Notes under the pieces: model-generated
Seen by the model: the letters and a program-made list of their open reading frames with translations, nothing else
Told to the model about the DNA's origin: nothing
Databases searched by the model: none
Source: Pelagicoccus mobilis
GTDB lineage: Bacteria; Verrucomicrobiota; Verrucomicrobiia; Opitutales; Opitutaceae
Assembly (NCBI RefSeq): GCF_016595505.1
Contig: NZ_JAENIL010000023.1
Coordinates: 52,062-116,061 of the forward strand
DNA: 64,000 nucleotides
Reading direction: 5' to 3'
Translations under genes and position numbers: made by a program
Part shown: positions 26,747 through 36,700 of the stretch, one piece after another
Layout: every line of letters starts with the position of its first letter
How positions within the stretch are numbered: position 1 is the first letter of the stretch

Positions 26747-29700
26747 CTAGGATTCCGGGGTAAGTTCTCTGAGCTTTTTTAGCGTCATTGAGATCTTATC
26801 CATCTCAAACATCATGGCTTGTTCTTCCAGAGCATTTGCCGTTTTCAAGAGTTGCTCGAAGCCGTGTTGTTCTGCGATCGACTTTAATTCCTGCGCGAAC
26901 TCTTCAATGTCATTGATGGACATCATTCTCTCAAGTTCATGGGTTCGTTCTGCCATTTGCTTCAGTTGGGAAAGGATCTCCGAGTAGTCTTCAGTGACAT
27001 GGCTGGGCTCTACGTTTTGTTCGGGGGCTGAGGTTTCCTCTACGTCTGTCTCGCCTGCGTATGCATGTGGCAAAAACCGCATCAACTCTTCTATCAGTTC
27101 GCTTCTGGATACGGGCTTGCGTAGGTAGCCTTCTGAGATCTCGGCGGACTTATCGGCGGAGCGATCCATGCTGGAAGCTGTTAGGATGACCACGGGGATG
27201 TCTTTGGTCTCGGGCTCGGATTTTATTCTTTCGGTGGCATCGTAGCCGTTCATGACGGGCATCTTTATATCCATCAGAATGAGATCGGGGCGGTTTTCTA
27301 GGGCCATGTCTATGGCTTGTTGGCCGTCTTCGGCTTCGATGGTTTTTAGCCTGTATTCAGCGAGGTAGCCGCTGATAAGATCGCGGTTCACTTCGATGTC
27401 GTCGGTCACGAGAATCGTCGCTTCCGAGAAGGAAACTTTGTCGGGATCGATCTTTGAGTCATTGGCTTTGTCCAAGTCAGCAACTGAGGCGACGGATACG
27501 TCTTTTATTTTCACGGTAAAAGTGGTGCCTTTCCCGACTTCGCTAGTGAGCGAAATTTCTCCGTGAATGAGCTCTATCAAGCGGCTGGTGATTGCGAGAC
27601 CTAGTCCGGTCCCTCCGAACTTGTTGATGTCTTGGCCTTTGGTCTGCTCGAATGCTCCAAATATCCTCGACTGTTGATCTTCCGGAATCCCCATGCCGGT
27701 ATCTTCTATCGAGAATATAAGGTCTAGCTTGCTCATGTCGTCCTGGTGAAATTCGGATTCGAGCGTGACCTTTACATAGCCTCTGTCGGTGAACTTTATC
27801 GCGTTTCCAATCAGGTTGATTAGGATCTGGCGGACTCTCGTTTCATCAAGGACGACGGCCTTGGGGAGGTCTTCGCTTGCATCAGCGTGGAACACTAGGC
27901 CTTTCTCATCGATCTTTCGCGCGAAGATCGATTTCATATCTTCGATGACGTAAGCGATGTCGACCGATTGGTAGCTGATATCCAGTTTGCCCGCTTCCAC
28001 TTTGGAAAGATCCAGAATGTCGTTGATCAGGCTGAGGAGCGTTTTGCCGCTGGATTTGATGGACTCGAGATACTTCCGCTGAAGCTTATCGTTGATCTTT
28101 TTGTCGAGGATTTCTGTGAATCCTAGAATGGCGTTCATTGGAGTCCTGATTTCATGACTCATGTTCGCGAGGAAGTTCGACTTGCTGTTGTTTGCCTCTT
28201 CCGCGGCTTTTTGCGCTTCAATTAGTTCTGTTACGTTGGTTACAGAACCACTTGTTCTGATTGGTTTTCCTTCAGTGTCTCTGAGAGTTTTCGCACGCGC
28301 TCGCAACCAGACCAGAGAGCCATCTTTGTGCTTCATTCGATAGACGATGTCGTAGAGCGCATCGTTTTCCAAATGATTCAAATAGGCTGTGGTGGCTCTT
28401 TCAAGGTCCTGATCAAATAGGAAATTCGACCATTCTTCTGGGGCCATTTTGATCTCGTCGTTCTGATAGCCGAGCAGGTTTAGGAACTGGGGTGACCACC
28501 ATAATTGGTCGTTTATATGATCCACATCCCACAATCCGTCACCGCTACCAGAAACCGTTAGTTCAAAGCGTAGCTGGCTTTCCTGGAGTTCGTACTCGGC
28601 AACTTTTCTTTTGGTGATGTCGGTTAACGACCCACTCGTGCGGTAAGCCTTTCCAGACTCGTCCCGTAGAGACTTAGCACGCGCTCTAAACCACTTGTAG
28701 TCGCCATGTTTGGTACGAAGTCTGTATTCAACATCATAGGGCACATCACTCTCAAGGTGAGCGTCAAAAGCCGCAAAAACTCTTTCGACATCGTCGGGAT
28801 GGAGAACCGCCGCAAATGATTCGAGATCTGGAGATAGCTCATTCTCCTTGTATCCAAGTAATTCGTACACAACGGGAGACCACCAGTTTGTCTCGCTTTC
28901 GGAGTCATATTCCCAAAGCCCATCGCCAGAGCCATTTACGGTGAGTTCAAAGCGTAGTTGGCTTTCTTTCAATTGGTTTTCAGTCAGCTTCCTATCAGTG
29001 ATGTCAAACATAGCTCCATCTAGATAGAGAATGTTGTCATCATCGTCGAAGATCACCTGTAGCTTATCGAGCGCATAGCGAAGCTCACCTGACGCGTGAT
29101 AATACCGGAACTCATTACTAACGGCACTTCTCGTAGCAACCGCCCGCTCAAAGGCTTCTTGTATCTGCTCGAGGTCATCCGCAAAGATCAAGTCGACAAA
29201 ACTCACTTTCGGTTTTTCGCCCATAAAATCGCTCGCTGGATAGCCAGAGAACTCTTCCACCCCATCGCTAATGAAGATCATCGGCCACGGCTCTTGGTGT
29301 AGGCAGCGATACGTGACTCCTGGAATATTGCCGACTAAGGTTCGAAACTGTTGCTCGCTCTCTTTTAGAGCCTTCTCCGCTAGGACTCTGTCTGTATTGT
29401 CGAAAATCGTACCGTCAAAAAAGAGGGCCTCCCCGTTTTCACTCAGGATCACTTGGCTCTTCTCGTAGGCATAGCGAATCTCGCCGCAGGAATGAACAAT
29501 GCGGTATTCATTGACCAGATCCGTCTTATTCTCGATCGCTGCATCGGCAACCTGGGAAACCTGCTCGACATCATCCTCATGGATCAGATCGCCAAATTGC
29601 CTTTTGGGGGATTCACCGAGAAAATCATCAGCGGGGTATCCGGTCAGAGCCTCGACTTCACTGCTAATGAATAGCATGGTCCAAGGGTGGTAGGGCAAGC

Positions 29701-31492
29701 AACGGAACGTTACCCCCGGGATGTTGTCGACGAGCGTCCGGTAGCGCTCCTCTCTCTCGGCGAGTTCGTCGTTTGCCTTTCTCAGATTCTCTTCCGACTC
29801 AATCCGTGCTTGAACCTCACGACTCAGTCTTCGATTCCATATAAACGTAATATAAAAACCGATACCGATCAGAAAGACGAGCCCTCCGCCCCATTTCATG
29901 ATAACAGGCCATCGCACGCCGAGCTCGTATTCGGCGTCAAATACATCCGCACGCAACTCCGCGTGTTCCTTAGGTGTCATCTTCGCCAAGGCCTTGGATA
30001 ACAAAGAAGCAAGCTCCGGCCAATCCTTGCGCACTCCAAACGCCCAGGACGGGTCTTCGTAGCCGCTTGGAGCAGCGACTTGCAGATTGGTCAGACCGTA
30101 TTTTTCGATCATGTAAATACCGGAAACCAAATTTCCGACATATGCTTCTGCCTCTCCGATTGCAACGGCCTCCAAGGCCGAGCGGGTGGAAGGAAAGGTT
30201 ACCAATTCGATGCCCGGATAATCTGCTCTTAGGATACCATCGAAGAGATATCTTTTTTCGATTGCGACCCTTTGACCATTTAGGTCTGATAGCTCCGAAA
30301 TTATCTTCGCACCCTTCTGTTTAAAAACAACGATAGGAAACGAAAGGTAATCGGTCGAAAAATTGAGATGTTCTTCCCTGCCTTTCGTACGCGATATCAT
30401 CGGAATGAGGTCGATCTCTCTCCTTTCTTCGATAAGTACTCTCGCCTCGCTCCAAGTGTATTGCTTGACCTCTAGCTCTAGCCCGAGAGCAGTCAGGAGC
30501 TTTTTGGAGTACTCGTAGGCCAGGCCTTGTGGAGTTCCCTCCGACATATAGCTGAAGGGCTCTCCCAGACCCAGAGCGACACGGACTTTTTGATGTCTGT
30601 CGAGCCAGGCTTGTTCTTCAGCAGTGATATCCAGCGAGCTTGAATTTGAAAGGGAACTCGCATTCGACGGGTCGTTTCCAGGAGCGACTGGCGAATGGTA
30701 GTTGCTCCAGCGTGACTTGAGTTCGCCCATTTCTCGAACCGAAAGCTTGTTCAGCGCCTTCTGAATGGCTGAGTGAAGCAAAGGGTGCTTTTGCTGGATC
30801 GCGAAACTTAGCTCAAGGGCTCCCATTTGTTCCCGTGAGAATTCGCCGGCGATTTTGATGTCGTTGTAAATTCCCTCTTTGATAGTGTAGCCTGCATGGG
30901 CAGCCAAGTCTATGTAGTAATCCGCATCTTTGTTCCTCAAGGCTCGGTAGCCATCCTCAACGCTTTTGACTAGCAGGACATCGACTTCTGGATACTTGCT
31001 TTGGATGGTCTTCGTTTGCTGGAAGTGCTCAACGAGCGCTATCTTTTTGCCTTCGAGGTCTTCGATGTTTCGGACGGTGTCCTGCTCAATGCTGCCAACG
31101 GCAACAAAAGGGACTGTCAGTACTGGGCTTGTCTGTAGGACGTAGTCTCGGCTTGCTCCAAAGCCGGAGTAGTTGTTTAGGAGGTCGACTTCCTCGTTTT
31201 CGAGGGCCTGCAGCGACTCTCCGTAGGTTAGGCCTTCTACCCTTTCGTAGCTTACGCCTAAACTATCTAGGGCGAGTTCAAGGAGTTCGTTGAGGTATCC
31301 CGAAGGGGTTTCGTTTCGAGAAAAGGTGATGGGGGGAATACCATCGTTGAAAGGCACTTTGATCGCGGGTAAGGACTCGATGTAGCGCAACTCGGCTTCG
31401 GATAGATTAAACGCATCCCTGCTGGCTGCAGCCGACGGTGTCGTCGTGATCGTGAGTAAAAGGAAAAGGCGGAACAAAGCGTTCATTAGCAT
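26747..31492 (-). CDS. Multi-sensor hybrid histidine kinase, BvgS-like
   Basis: The 1581-residue protein has a signal peptide, two periplasmic solute-binding type-3 domains (about 35-265 and 290-520), a transmembrane helix near 535-555, four PAS domains (about 585-1095) and HisKA with SNFLANMSHEIRTPM near 1115. HATPase_c follows, with an N-box NLIGNAIKF and G-box FGGTGLGLAI, then a receiver with phosphoacceptor in LILMDIKMPVMNG near 1407. The C-terminal 80 residues are helical and resemble an Hpt fold but show no HxxKG phosphohistidine motif. PAS1 and PAS2 resemble each other, as do PAS3 and PAS4, implying internal duplication. The twin periplasmic sensors suggest amino-acid-like or small-solute sensing. 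The output regulator is not identified. Confidence 0.95.
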   Translation of the reverse strand: MLMNALFRLFLLLTITTTPSAAASRDAFNLSEAELRYIESLPAIKVPFNDGIPPITFSRNETPSGYLNELLELALDSLGVSYERVEGLTYGESLQALENEEVDLLNNYSGFGASRDYVLQTSPVLTVPFVAVGSIEQDTVRNIEDLEGKKIALVEHFQQTKTIQSKYPEVDVLLVKSVEDGYRALRNKDADYYIDLAAHAGYTIKEGIYNDIKIAGEFSREQMGALELSFAIQQKHPLLHSAIQKALNKLSVREMGELKSRWSNYHSPVAPGNDPSNASSLSNSSSLDITAEEQAWLDRHQKVRVALGLGEPFSYMSEGTPQGLAYEYSKKLLTALGLELEVKQYTWSEARVLIEERREIDLIPMISRTKGREEHLNFSTDYLSFPIVVFKQKGAKIISELSDLNGQRVAIEKRYLFDGILRADYPGIELVTFPSTRSALEAVAIGEAEAYVGNLVSGIYMIEKYGLTNLQVAAPSGYEDPSWAFGVRKDWPELASLLSKALAKMTPKEHAELRADVFDAEYELGVRWPVIMKWGGGLVFLIGIGFYITFIWNRRLSREVQARIESEENLRKANDELAEREERYRTLVDNIPGVTFRCLPYHPWTMLFISSEVEALTGYPADDFLGESPKRQFGDLIHEDDVEQVSQVADAAIENKTDLVNEYRIVHSCGEIRYAYEKSQVILSENGEALFFDGTIFDNTDRVLAEKALKESEQQFRTLVGNIPGVTYRCLHQEPWPMIFISDGVEEFSGYPASDFMGEKPKVSFVDLIFADDLEQIQEAFERAVATRSAVSNEFRYYHASGELRYALDKLQVIFDDDDNILYLDGAMFDITDRKLTENQLKESQLRFELTVNGSGDGLWEYDSESETNWWSPVVYELLGYKENELSPDLESFAAVLHPDDVERVFAAFDAHLESDVPYDVEYRLRTKHGDYKWFRARAKSLRDESGKAYRTSGSLTDITKRKVAEYELQESQLRFELTVSGSGDGLWDVDHINDQLWWSPQFLNLLGYQNDEIKMAPEEWSNFLFDQDLERATTAYLNHLENDALYDIVYRMKHKDGSLVWLRARAKTLRDTEGKPIRTSGSVTNVTELIEAQKAAEEANNSKSNFLANMSHEIRTPMNAILGFTEILDKKINDKLQRKYLESIKSSGKTLLSLINDILDLSKVEAGKLDISYQSVDIAYVIEDMKSIFARKIDEKGLVFHADASEDLPKAVVLDETRVRQILINLIGNAIKFTDRGYVKVTLESEFHQDDMSKLDLIFSIEDTGMGIPEDQQSRIFGAFEQTKGQDINKFGGTGLGLAITSRLIELIHGEISLTSEVGKGTTFTVKIKDVSVASVADLDKANDSKIDPDKVSFSEATILVTDDIEVNRDLISGYLAEYRLKTIEAEDGQQAIDMALENRPDLILMDIKMPVMNGYDATERIKSEPETKDIPVVILTASSMDRSADKSAEISEGYLRKPVSRSELIEELMRFLPHAYAGETDVEETSAPEQNVEPSHVTEDYSEILSQLKQMAERTHELERMMSINDIEEFAQELKSIAEQHGFEQLLKTANALEEQAMMFEMDKISMTLKKLRELTPES

Positions 31493-31525
31493 GAAACCAT
31501 TGGAACTTACCCCTCAAGTGGTCTT

Positions 31526-31560
31526 GTTTAAACGGCTCGATGCAAGGAGCCCGTTTAAAC
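31526..31560. promoter_or_regulatory. GTTTAAAC hairpin upstream of the hybrid kinase
   Basis: Near-perfect inverted repeats GTTTAAACGGCTC and GAGCCCGTTTAAAC (one bulged base) flank a short loop. The site lies 33-70 bases upstream of the kinase start and about 140 bases downstream of the previous gene stop. It is either an operator or leader for the kinase, or a terminator for the upstream operon; no T-tract is visible, which favours the first. Confidence 0.4.
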
Positions 31561-31699
31561 GGGGTAATTCTACTCAGAAAGTCAGGGGAGCAGTAGATTG
31601 TCAAGGGGCGCTCCAATATCCTCGTTGTCTGAGGGATGCTACGTTTGTATCGTCTTTTCGAATATGGGAGGAGGATCCGCTGCTGGCAATGGGTTGCTG

Positions 31700-32287
31700 T
31701 CAGGGCGCTGCGGCAAAGCTGTGTTGGCCTCCGGCTTGGGATTCGCTGATGATGTCGTCCTCGCTCCAGTGGAGCTTGTCGGGGCCGGCGGAGCGGACTT
31801 CTATGCGGTGGCGGCTTAAGGTGTGGAAAAAGTAGGGGGTGCCCCAGCGGTCGATGATTTCACCATCGGCGTTTAGGTTCGGATCGTCTGCAGGGATGTA
31901 AGCGAGATCGAGAGGATTCTCCCCTCGAAGAAAGGCGACGACTTCATCGTGATCTCCGGTGGGTAGGGCATGGAAGACGGTGTGCACTTCCTGGAGGAGG
32001 TGTTCGAGTATATGGATGTCTTTGCGTGCGGTAGAATCGGGTTGGTTTAAGTGGGCTAAGGCGTTGATTTGCGTCGGCTGCTCTTGGGAGAGTGAGTCGG
32101 GCCTGGGAGCTGAGGCTTGTGGTTTGGGAATGCGGAGGATCTTTTCGATTTCCTCTGGGGAGGTGGCGGAGGGGTTGAGAGATGGCTGATTCGAACTTTT
32201 TGAGAGTTTCGAGCCGATGTAGGTCCCTAGGCCGAGCAGGAGGGAGGCGGCAAGGGCGAGGGCGGTGTATTTGCTTTTTGGAGGCAT
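31700..32287 (-). CDS. Membrane-anchored GspG/pseudopilin-like protein
   Basis: A 195-residue protein with one N-terminal hydrophobic segment (YTALALAASLLLGLGTYIG), a Pro/Ser-rich linker and a C-terminal domain with DGEIIDRWGTPYFFHTLSRHRIEVRSAGPDK and a nearby SEDDI. 'D.WG.PY.f……i.S.GpDg….DDi' is the C-terminal signature of type II secretion major pseudopilins (GspG). The N-terminus lacks the type IV prepilin cleavage motif, so it is a GspG-like domain on an ordinary membrane anchor. It lies 49 bases after the DUF1501 gene, on the same strand, and may support export or sorting of its neighbours; that is inference. Confidence 0.65.
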   Translation of the reverse strand: MPPKSKYTALALAASLLLGLGTYIGSKLSKSSNQPSLNPSATSPEEIEKILRIPKPQASAPRPDSLSQEQPTQINALAHLNQPDSTARKDIHILEHLLQEVHTVFHALPTGDHDEVVAFLRGENPLDLAYIPADDPNLNADGEIIDRWGTPYFFHTLSRHRIEVRSAGPDKLHWSEDDIISESQAGGQHSFAAAP

Positions 32288-32312
32288 TTGTTCTGATCTG
32301 GCTTTTAGGCGT

Positions 32313-32333
32313 GCCGCGGCGGACCCGCCCTAC
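32313..32333. repeat. GTAG-type short repeat (half element)
   Basis: On the minus strand the gap begins GTAGGGCGGGTCCGCC, resembling one arm of the doublets at 43 and 16413. It lies in the 49-base gap between the pseudopilin-like and DUF1501 genes. The relation to the full elements is by pattern only. Confidence 0.35.
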
Positions 32334-32336
32334 CTT

Positions 32337-33743
32337 TTAGTTTGAGCCCATGAAGCCGAGGTTCGAGCTGGAGAAGTTTCCGATATTGGGGAGGACGGTT
32401 GGGAGTTCGGATTCGGAGACTCCAAACCAGCGAGCGAGGGTAGCGGCGTATTGATCGACGGAAGTGGTGGGAAGCCAGCGTCCGCGTCCGGTGTCGAGGT
32501 TGTTGCCGAAGTTGAGATCCGGGAAGTCGCCGTAGATACGTTGCCCGTTGACGGCTCCTCCCATGACGATGTGGTGGCCTCCCCAACCGTGGTCGGATCC
32601 GCGCCCGTTGGTATCAAAGGTGCGTCCGAAGTCGGAGGCGGTGAAAGAGGTGACGCAGTCGAGAGCGTCGATGGAGCCGAGGGCTTCGTGAAATCCTTTG
32701 ATTGCAGAATCGAGGCCGCCGAGAAGTCCGGCGTGGGCGTCGAGTTGGGGGCCATGTGTGTCGAAGCCGCCGGTGGCGACGAAGAAGATCTGGCGTCGTT
32801 GGCCGAGGGCCTGGCGGGACTGGATCATCTTGGCGACCATGCGGAGTTGGTTGCCGAGGCTGGTGGTCGGCAGCATCTCGAACTCGCTGGCAGCCGAGAT
32901 GGCTTCGTTGAAGGTGTCGGCGTTTTTGATCGCGGAGTTCGAGATGTCGGCGAATGCTTGCTCCATGAGGTGGGCGTAGTCCTTGTCGAGAAGCTGGCGG
33001 AAGCCTTCGGCTCGCGTGGTGGCGTGTTGATCCCAGCCGTTTAGAATGTCGTAGGTGGAGGAACCGCGAGAGTCGGTTCGGAAGGGCAGCAGGTTGCGCC
33101 CGACTTGGAAGAAGTTGGATCCTGAGAGTGAAACCAGCATCGAGATGGTGGAGTCGTTGTGGCTGGCGTGGATGAGGTCGGCGATACGTCCGCCCCAGCC
33201 TGTCGGATCGACCGAAGCGTTTTCGTTGACCGAGGTTTGCCAGAGTACTTGCTGGTCGCTGTGCGAGAAGAGGTGGTCTGGGATGGCTGCGGTGCGGTTG
33301 CGGTAGTCGGAGAGGGTTGCGGGAGCGAGCAGGGTGCCGACGTTTGCGATCAACGCGAGGTCGCCGTTGTTGAAGAGTTCGTGGCAGCCTGTCATGGAGG
33401 GGTGGATACCGAAGGCGCGACCGCTGGTGTTGAGTGAGTTTAGAGCGAGGAGTTCGCCTTGCGGTATGGCGAGTTGCTCCCGGCCGGCAGCATAGGTGGA
33501 GTAGGTCGCTGCATCGCTGGGAATGAGCAGGTTGTTGGAGTCGTTCCCTCCGTAGAGGAAAATGCAGACGATCGCTTTGTAGTCATCTCCGTCGGGACCG
33601 CTCGTGGTGTTGGCTGTGGCAGCGTTGAGCTGGCGGAGGTTGAATAAGGTGGAGAAGAGGCTGGAGGTCCCCACGGCGGCGCACGCGGATAGGCGGAGGA
33701 AGCTGCGGCGGTTTACGTTTTTGAAATCGATGTCCTTGTTCAT
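32337..33743 (-). CDS. Tat-exported DUF1501 protein
   Basis: The N-terminus has a twin-arginine motif NRRSFLRLS at residues 11-19 followed by a hydrophobic stretch, predicting Tat export. The body matches DUF1501 of the alkaline-phosphatase-like fold: IVCIFLYGGNDSNNLLIP, FFVATGGFDTHGPQ, FTASDFGRTFDTNGRGSDHGWGGHHIVMGG and GRWLPTTSVDQYAATL. The Asp/His residues in the late motifs could bind metal. In Verrucomicrobia and Planctomycetes DUF1501 genes commonly sit beside DUF1800 genes, as here (55 bases downstream of DUF1800). The biochemical role of the pair is not established. The length is 468, typical of the family. Confidence 0.9.
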   Translation of the reverse strand: MNKDIDFKNVNRRSFLRLSACAAVGTSSLFSTLFNLRQLNAATANTTSGPDGDDYKAIVCIFLYGGNDSNNLLIPSDAATYSTYAAGREQLAIPQGELLALNSLNTSGRAFGIHPSMTGCHELFNNGDLALIANVGTLLAPATLSDYRNRTAAIPDHLFSHSDQQVLWQTSVNENASVDPTGWGGRIADLIHASHNDSTISMLVSLSGSNFFQVGRNLLPFRTDSRGSSTYDILNGWDQHATTRAEGFRQLLDKDYAHLMEQAFADISNSAIKNADTFNEAISAASEFEMLPTTSLGNQLRMVAKMIQSRQALGQRRQIFFVATGGFDTHGPQLDAHAGLLGGLDSAIKGFHEALGSIDALDCVTSFTASDFGRTFDTNGRGSDHGWGGHHIVMGGAVNGQRIYGDFPDLNFGNNLDTGRGRWLPTTSVDQYAATLARWFGVSESELPTVLPNIGNFSSSNLGFMGSN

Positions 33744-33772
33744 GGTGATGTGTGTAGGCGGCTGTGGATGAC

Positions 33773-33794
33773 GCGGGCTAAAGCACCGCGCTAC
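33773..33794. repeat. GTAGCGCGGTGC-type short repeat
   Basis: On the minus strand the sequence begins GTAGCGCGGTGCTTTAGC and lies in the 55-base gap between the DUF1501 and DUF1800 genes. I recall similar sequences as dispersed short repeats in related genomes, but that cannot be verified here. Confidence 0.35.
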
Positions 33795-33798
33795 GGGT

Positions 33799-36700
33799 CT
33801 ACTTCTGGATGGAGAATTCGGGGCTGGTGATGAGGAGTTGGAGTGCGGTTTTGGCTCGATGTTCGGGATCGTCCATCGGGTCGATGACTGACTTGATCGT
33901 GGAGCGGGTTTCGGAGCTCATGGAGCCAGCTATAAGGAGCGTATCCAGTTCGTCGAGCAGGGCGTTGGTGTCGGAGGATAGTGCCATCAGTCCGCTTAAA
34001 TTGGGGCGCACCGTGGTGGAGTAGCGCCACCAGATGGGTACATCTTCGTCGATCGATTCGTGCAGGTAGTTGGCGGTGTCGACTGTTGTGATCTCGGTGG
34101 TGATGGAGAACTCTGGGGCGACTAGGCCGTTGTCCATGATCGCTCCCGGTGGAGCGTAGTCTGGTAGATAGAAGTTGAATACGCTTGGCGCTTGGAGAGG
34201 GGATTGAGCAAAGGAGCTTGTGGTGTTGTAGATCGGATAGCGCCCGAACACGGGAGGGTTGCTGGCTGTATCCGCTTCGAAGGTACGCAAAAGGTGGGTC
34301 AGGCGGAGCACGGGTTCGCGGAGCTTTCCGTAGCTGTTGCGAGCGTGCGACTCTGGATCGCGAGCTTCTGGATCAAGTAGGATGGCTTTTACGACCGCCC
34401 CGAGATTTCCGCGACGGCCGGTGCCGTCGTCCTCATAGACTTTTGCTACGCGATAGATGTAGGCTGGGCTTGGGTTGCTCGTGATTAGGCGTTGGATGAG
34501 GCGCAGGCCGAGAAACGGACCGACGTTTGGGTGGTCGGCGAAGTGCTTGACGGCTCGGCGAACGTCCTCTGTGGGAGAAAGCCCTTGTGGCAATGTGTAT
34601 CCGCCTGTGAGTGTTTTGGCGCCGAAGTCGTGGTGTTCGTCGAAGGGCACCATGGGTGAGAAGTAGTCCGTTTCGCCGTGGCGCGTGTAGTAGAAATTTG
34701 AAGACCCGGCATAGCTCCATCCTGTGAATGCCCGCGAGAGTTCGATGATGAGCTCGTTGTCGTAGGTCGGAATGTCGTGTCCATTGATGTCGCAGAGCGG
34801 AGTGCCGTCTGGATTGAGCATGATCAGGCCGATGGAGAAGAGTTGCATGATCTCGCGAGCGTAGTTCTCGTCAGGAGCGGATTTGTCGCTGCGGAGCATG
34901 GTGAGGTAGTTGCCCATGAGTGGATTAACGGTGACCTCTTGGAGGATTTGCTCGTAGTTGCCGAATGCGTTGCGAACGAGGATGTCGTAGTAGTTTGCGG
35001 TGGCGAGCCCGAGGCGGCCGAAGGTGTTTTTGTCGGATATTACTACGATTTGGCTGAGGGCGAAGGCCACGCGTTGACGGAGTTGGTCGGGGCCCTTGAT
35101 CGCGGTGGTCCACCAGGTCGCGAGACGCTCGTCGGAGTAAGGCATGTAGCCCATTTCATCGAGGGCTGGGCGGAGTTCTTCCATCTGGGCTCGGTGATAG
35201 CTCGGTTCCATGGCGAGTTGCTCGTCGATCCAGGCTTCGTAGCCAATTGTTTGAAGATGTGCGATGTCGGTTTTGGTTGGACCGAAGGTGGCTTGGGCGA
35301 GGAAGCGTGAGGCTTCTTGCTCGGAGATTGTGCCCGGCTCTGGCTCCTCCCATTCGATCATCAACGGAGGACGGCAGGATGGGTCCGGATAGATGGCCGG
35401 ACGGCTCTCTGCAGGCACGACGTTGACGGTTCGAACGATAGTCTCGGCGAAGCCAGTGCTCGGGTTTACGACCTGGTAGCGGACTGAGTAGGTGCCCGCT
35501 TGCTCGGTGTCGATGTGGTTGGTCACTACAACGCGGTCGGAAATATCTCTGCCTCTGCTGTCGGTAGCGGTGAAACCGGGATCAATGTAGGCGTCACCGA
35601 TGTTGATGGTTTCGGTCGGGCTTCCGTTGATCGCGATCTTTGGGGTGTCGATTGCCTCGTCGTCATCGAGAGGGGAGAGGTAGGCTCCTTGTATGATCGA
35701 CATTTCCTCTTGGTCTGGACGGAGCCAAGCGACTGCGAAGTGATCCCGCCATGAGTGCTCTTTGTGGCGAATCTCGATGTAATACTTCTTGCCTTCGTCC
35801 AGTTCGATCTCGGTTGATGTCTGGTACTCTGGATACATGTCCCAGTCGTATTGCTCTGTGGCTCGTGGAGTGAAGCAGATCATGCTCTTCTGGTCGGGGC
35901 TTTCGGATGGGCTTAGCCACAGTTCGACCCAGTCGTCACCGCTAACGCTGAAACGGTAGGTTCCGGTGGCTGGCGGGTGGATGAATCCGGTAACGAGCGT
36001 ACCGTAATGGTCGCCATCGCTATTTTCTTGGGTGTCGAGTTGGTTGATGGGAGAAAGCGTGTCGGGGGAGTTTGGATACTTTTCGCTGTCTACCATATCG
36101 ATAACGCGATTGCCTGGGATCTCATTGAACTTGGAGCGAGTGGCAGCTCCCGTGCGAGTGGAGAGGGCTGTGTCGAGGGTGAAGGTTAGCTGGTCGAAGA
36201 TTTCCTCGCTGCCGTCGGAGACGTAGAGTCGAATCGTATACTCACCTGGTTCGGAGGCGTGGACATTGGTTTCGAGATCGGCGGTTGAGCTGAAGGTCAA
36301 GCGGCCTGGCCCCGAGTGTTGTTCCCAGCGGACCTTGAGCGATTCCGGTCCGTAGGAGCGGTCGAAGGCTCGACCTCTTAGGTCGGCGGTGTTCTGAGGC
36401 CAGCGTTGCTGGATATCTGCTGGGGCTATGACGATGAGATTTTGGGAGGCGTCTGGGGCATCCACGGCGGGAGCGAGGACTTCTCCGGTGATGATTTCGA
36501 TTACGTCGGAGCCAGGCGTTTTCCAGGCGAGGACGGCGTGGTCGCCGCCGTTCTTTTCGCGATGGAGCAGTTCGATGGGGTAGGTTTGACCTGCGGTTAA
36601 TTGGATCGGCGCGGAGGCCTGATCTTCACGGCGATCCCAATCCCGGTATCCAGAATAGCCCTGGCTGTCGATGATTTGATCGAGTCCGTCGAAGGATTGG

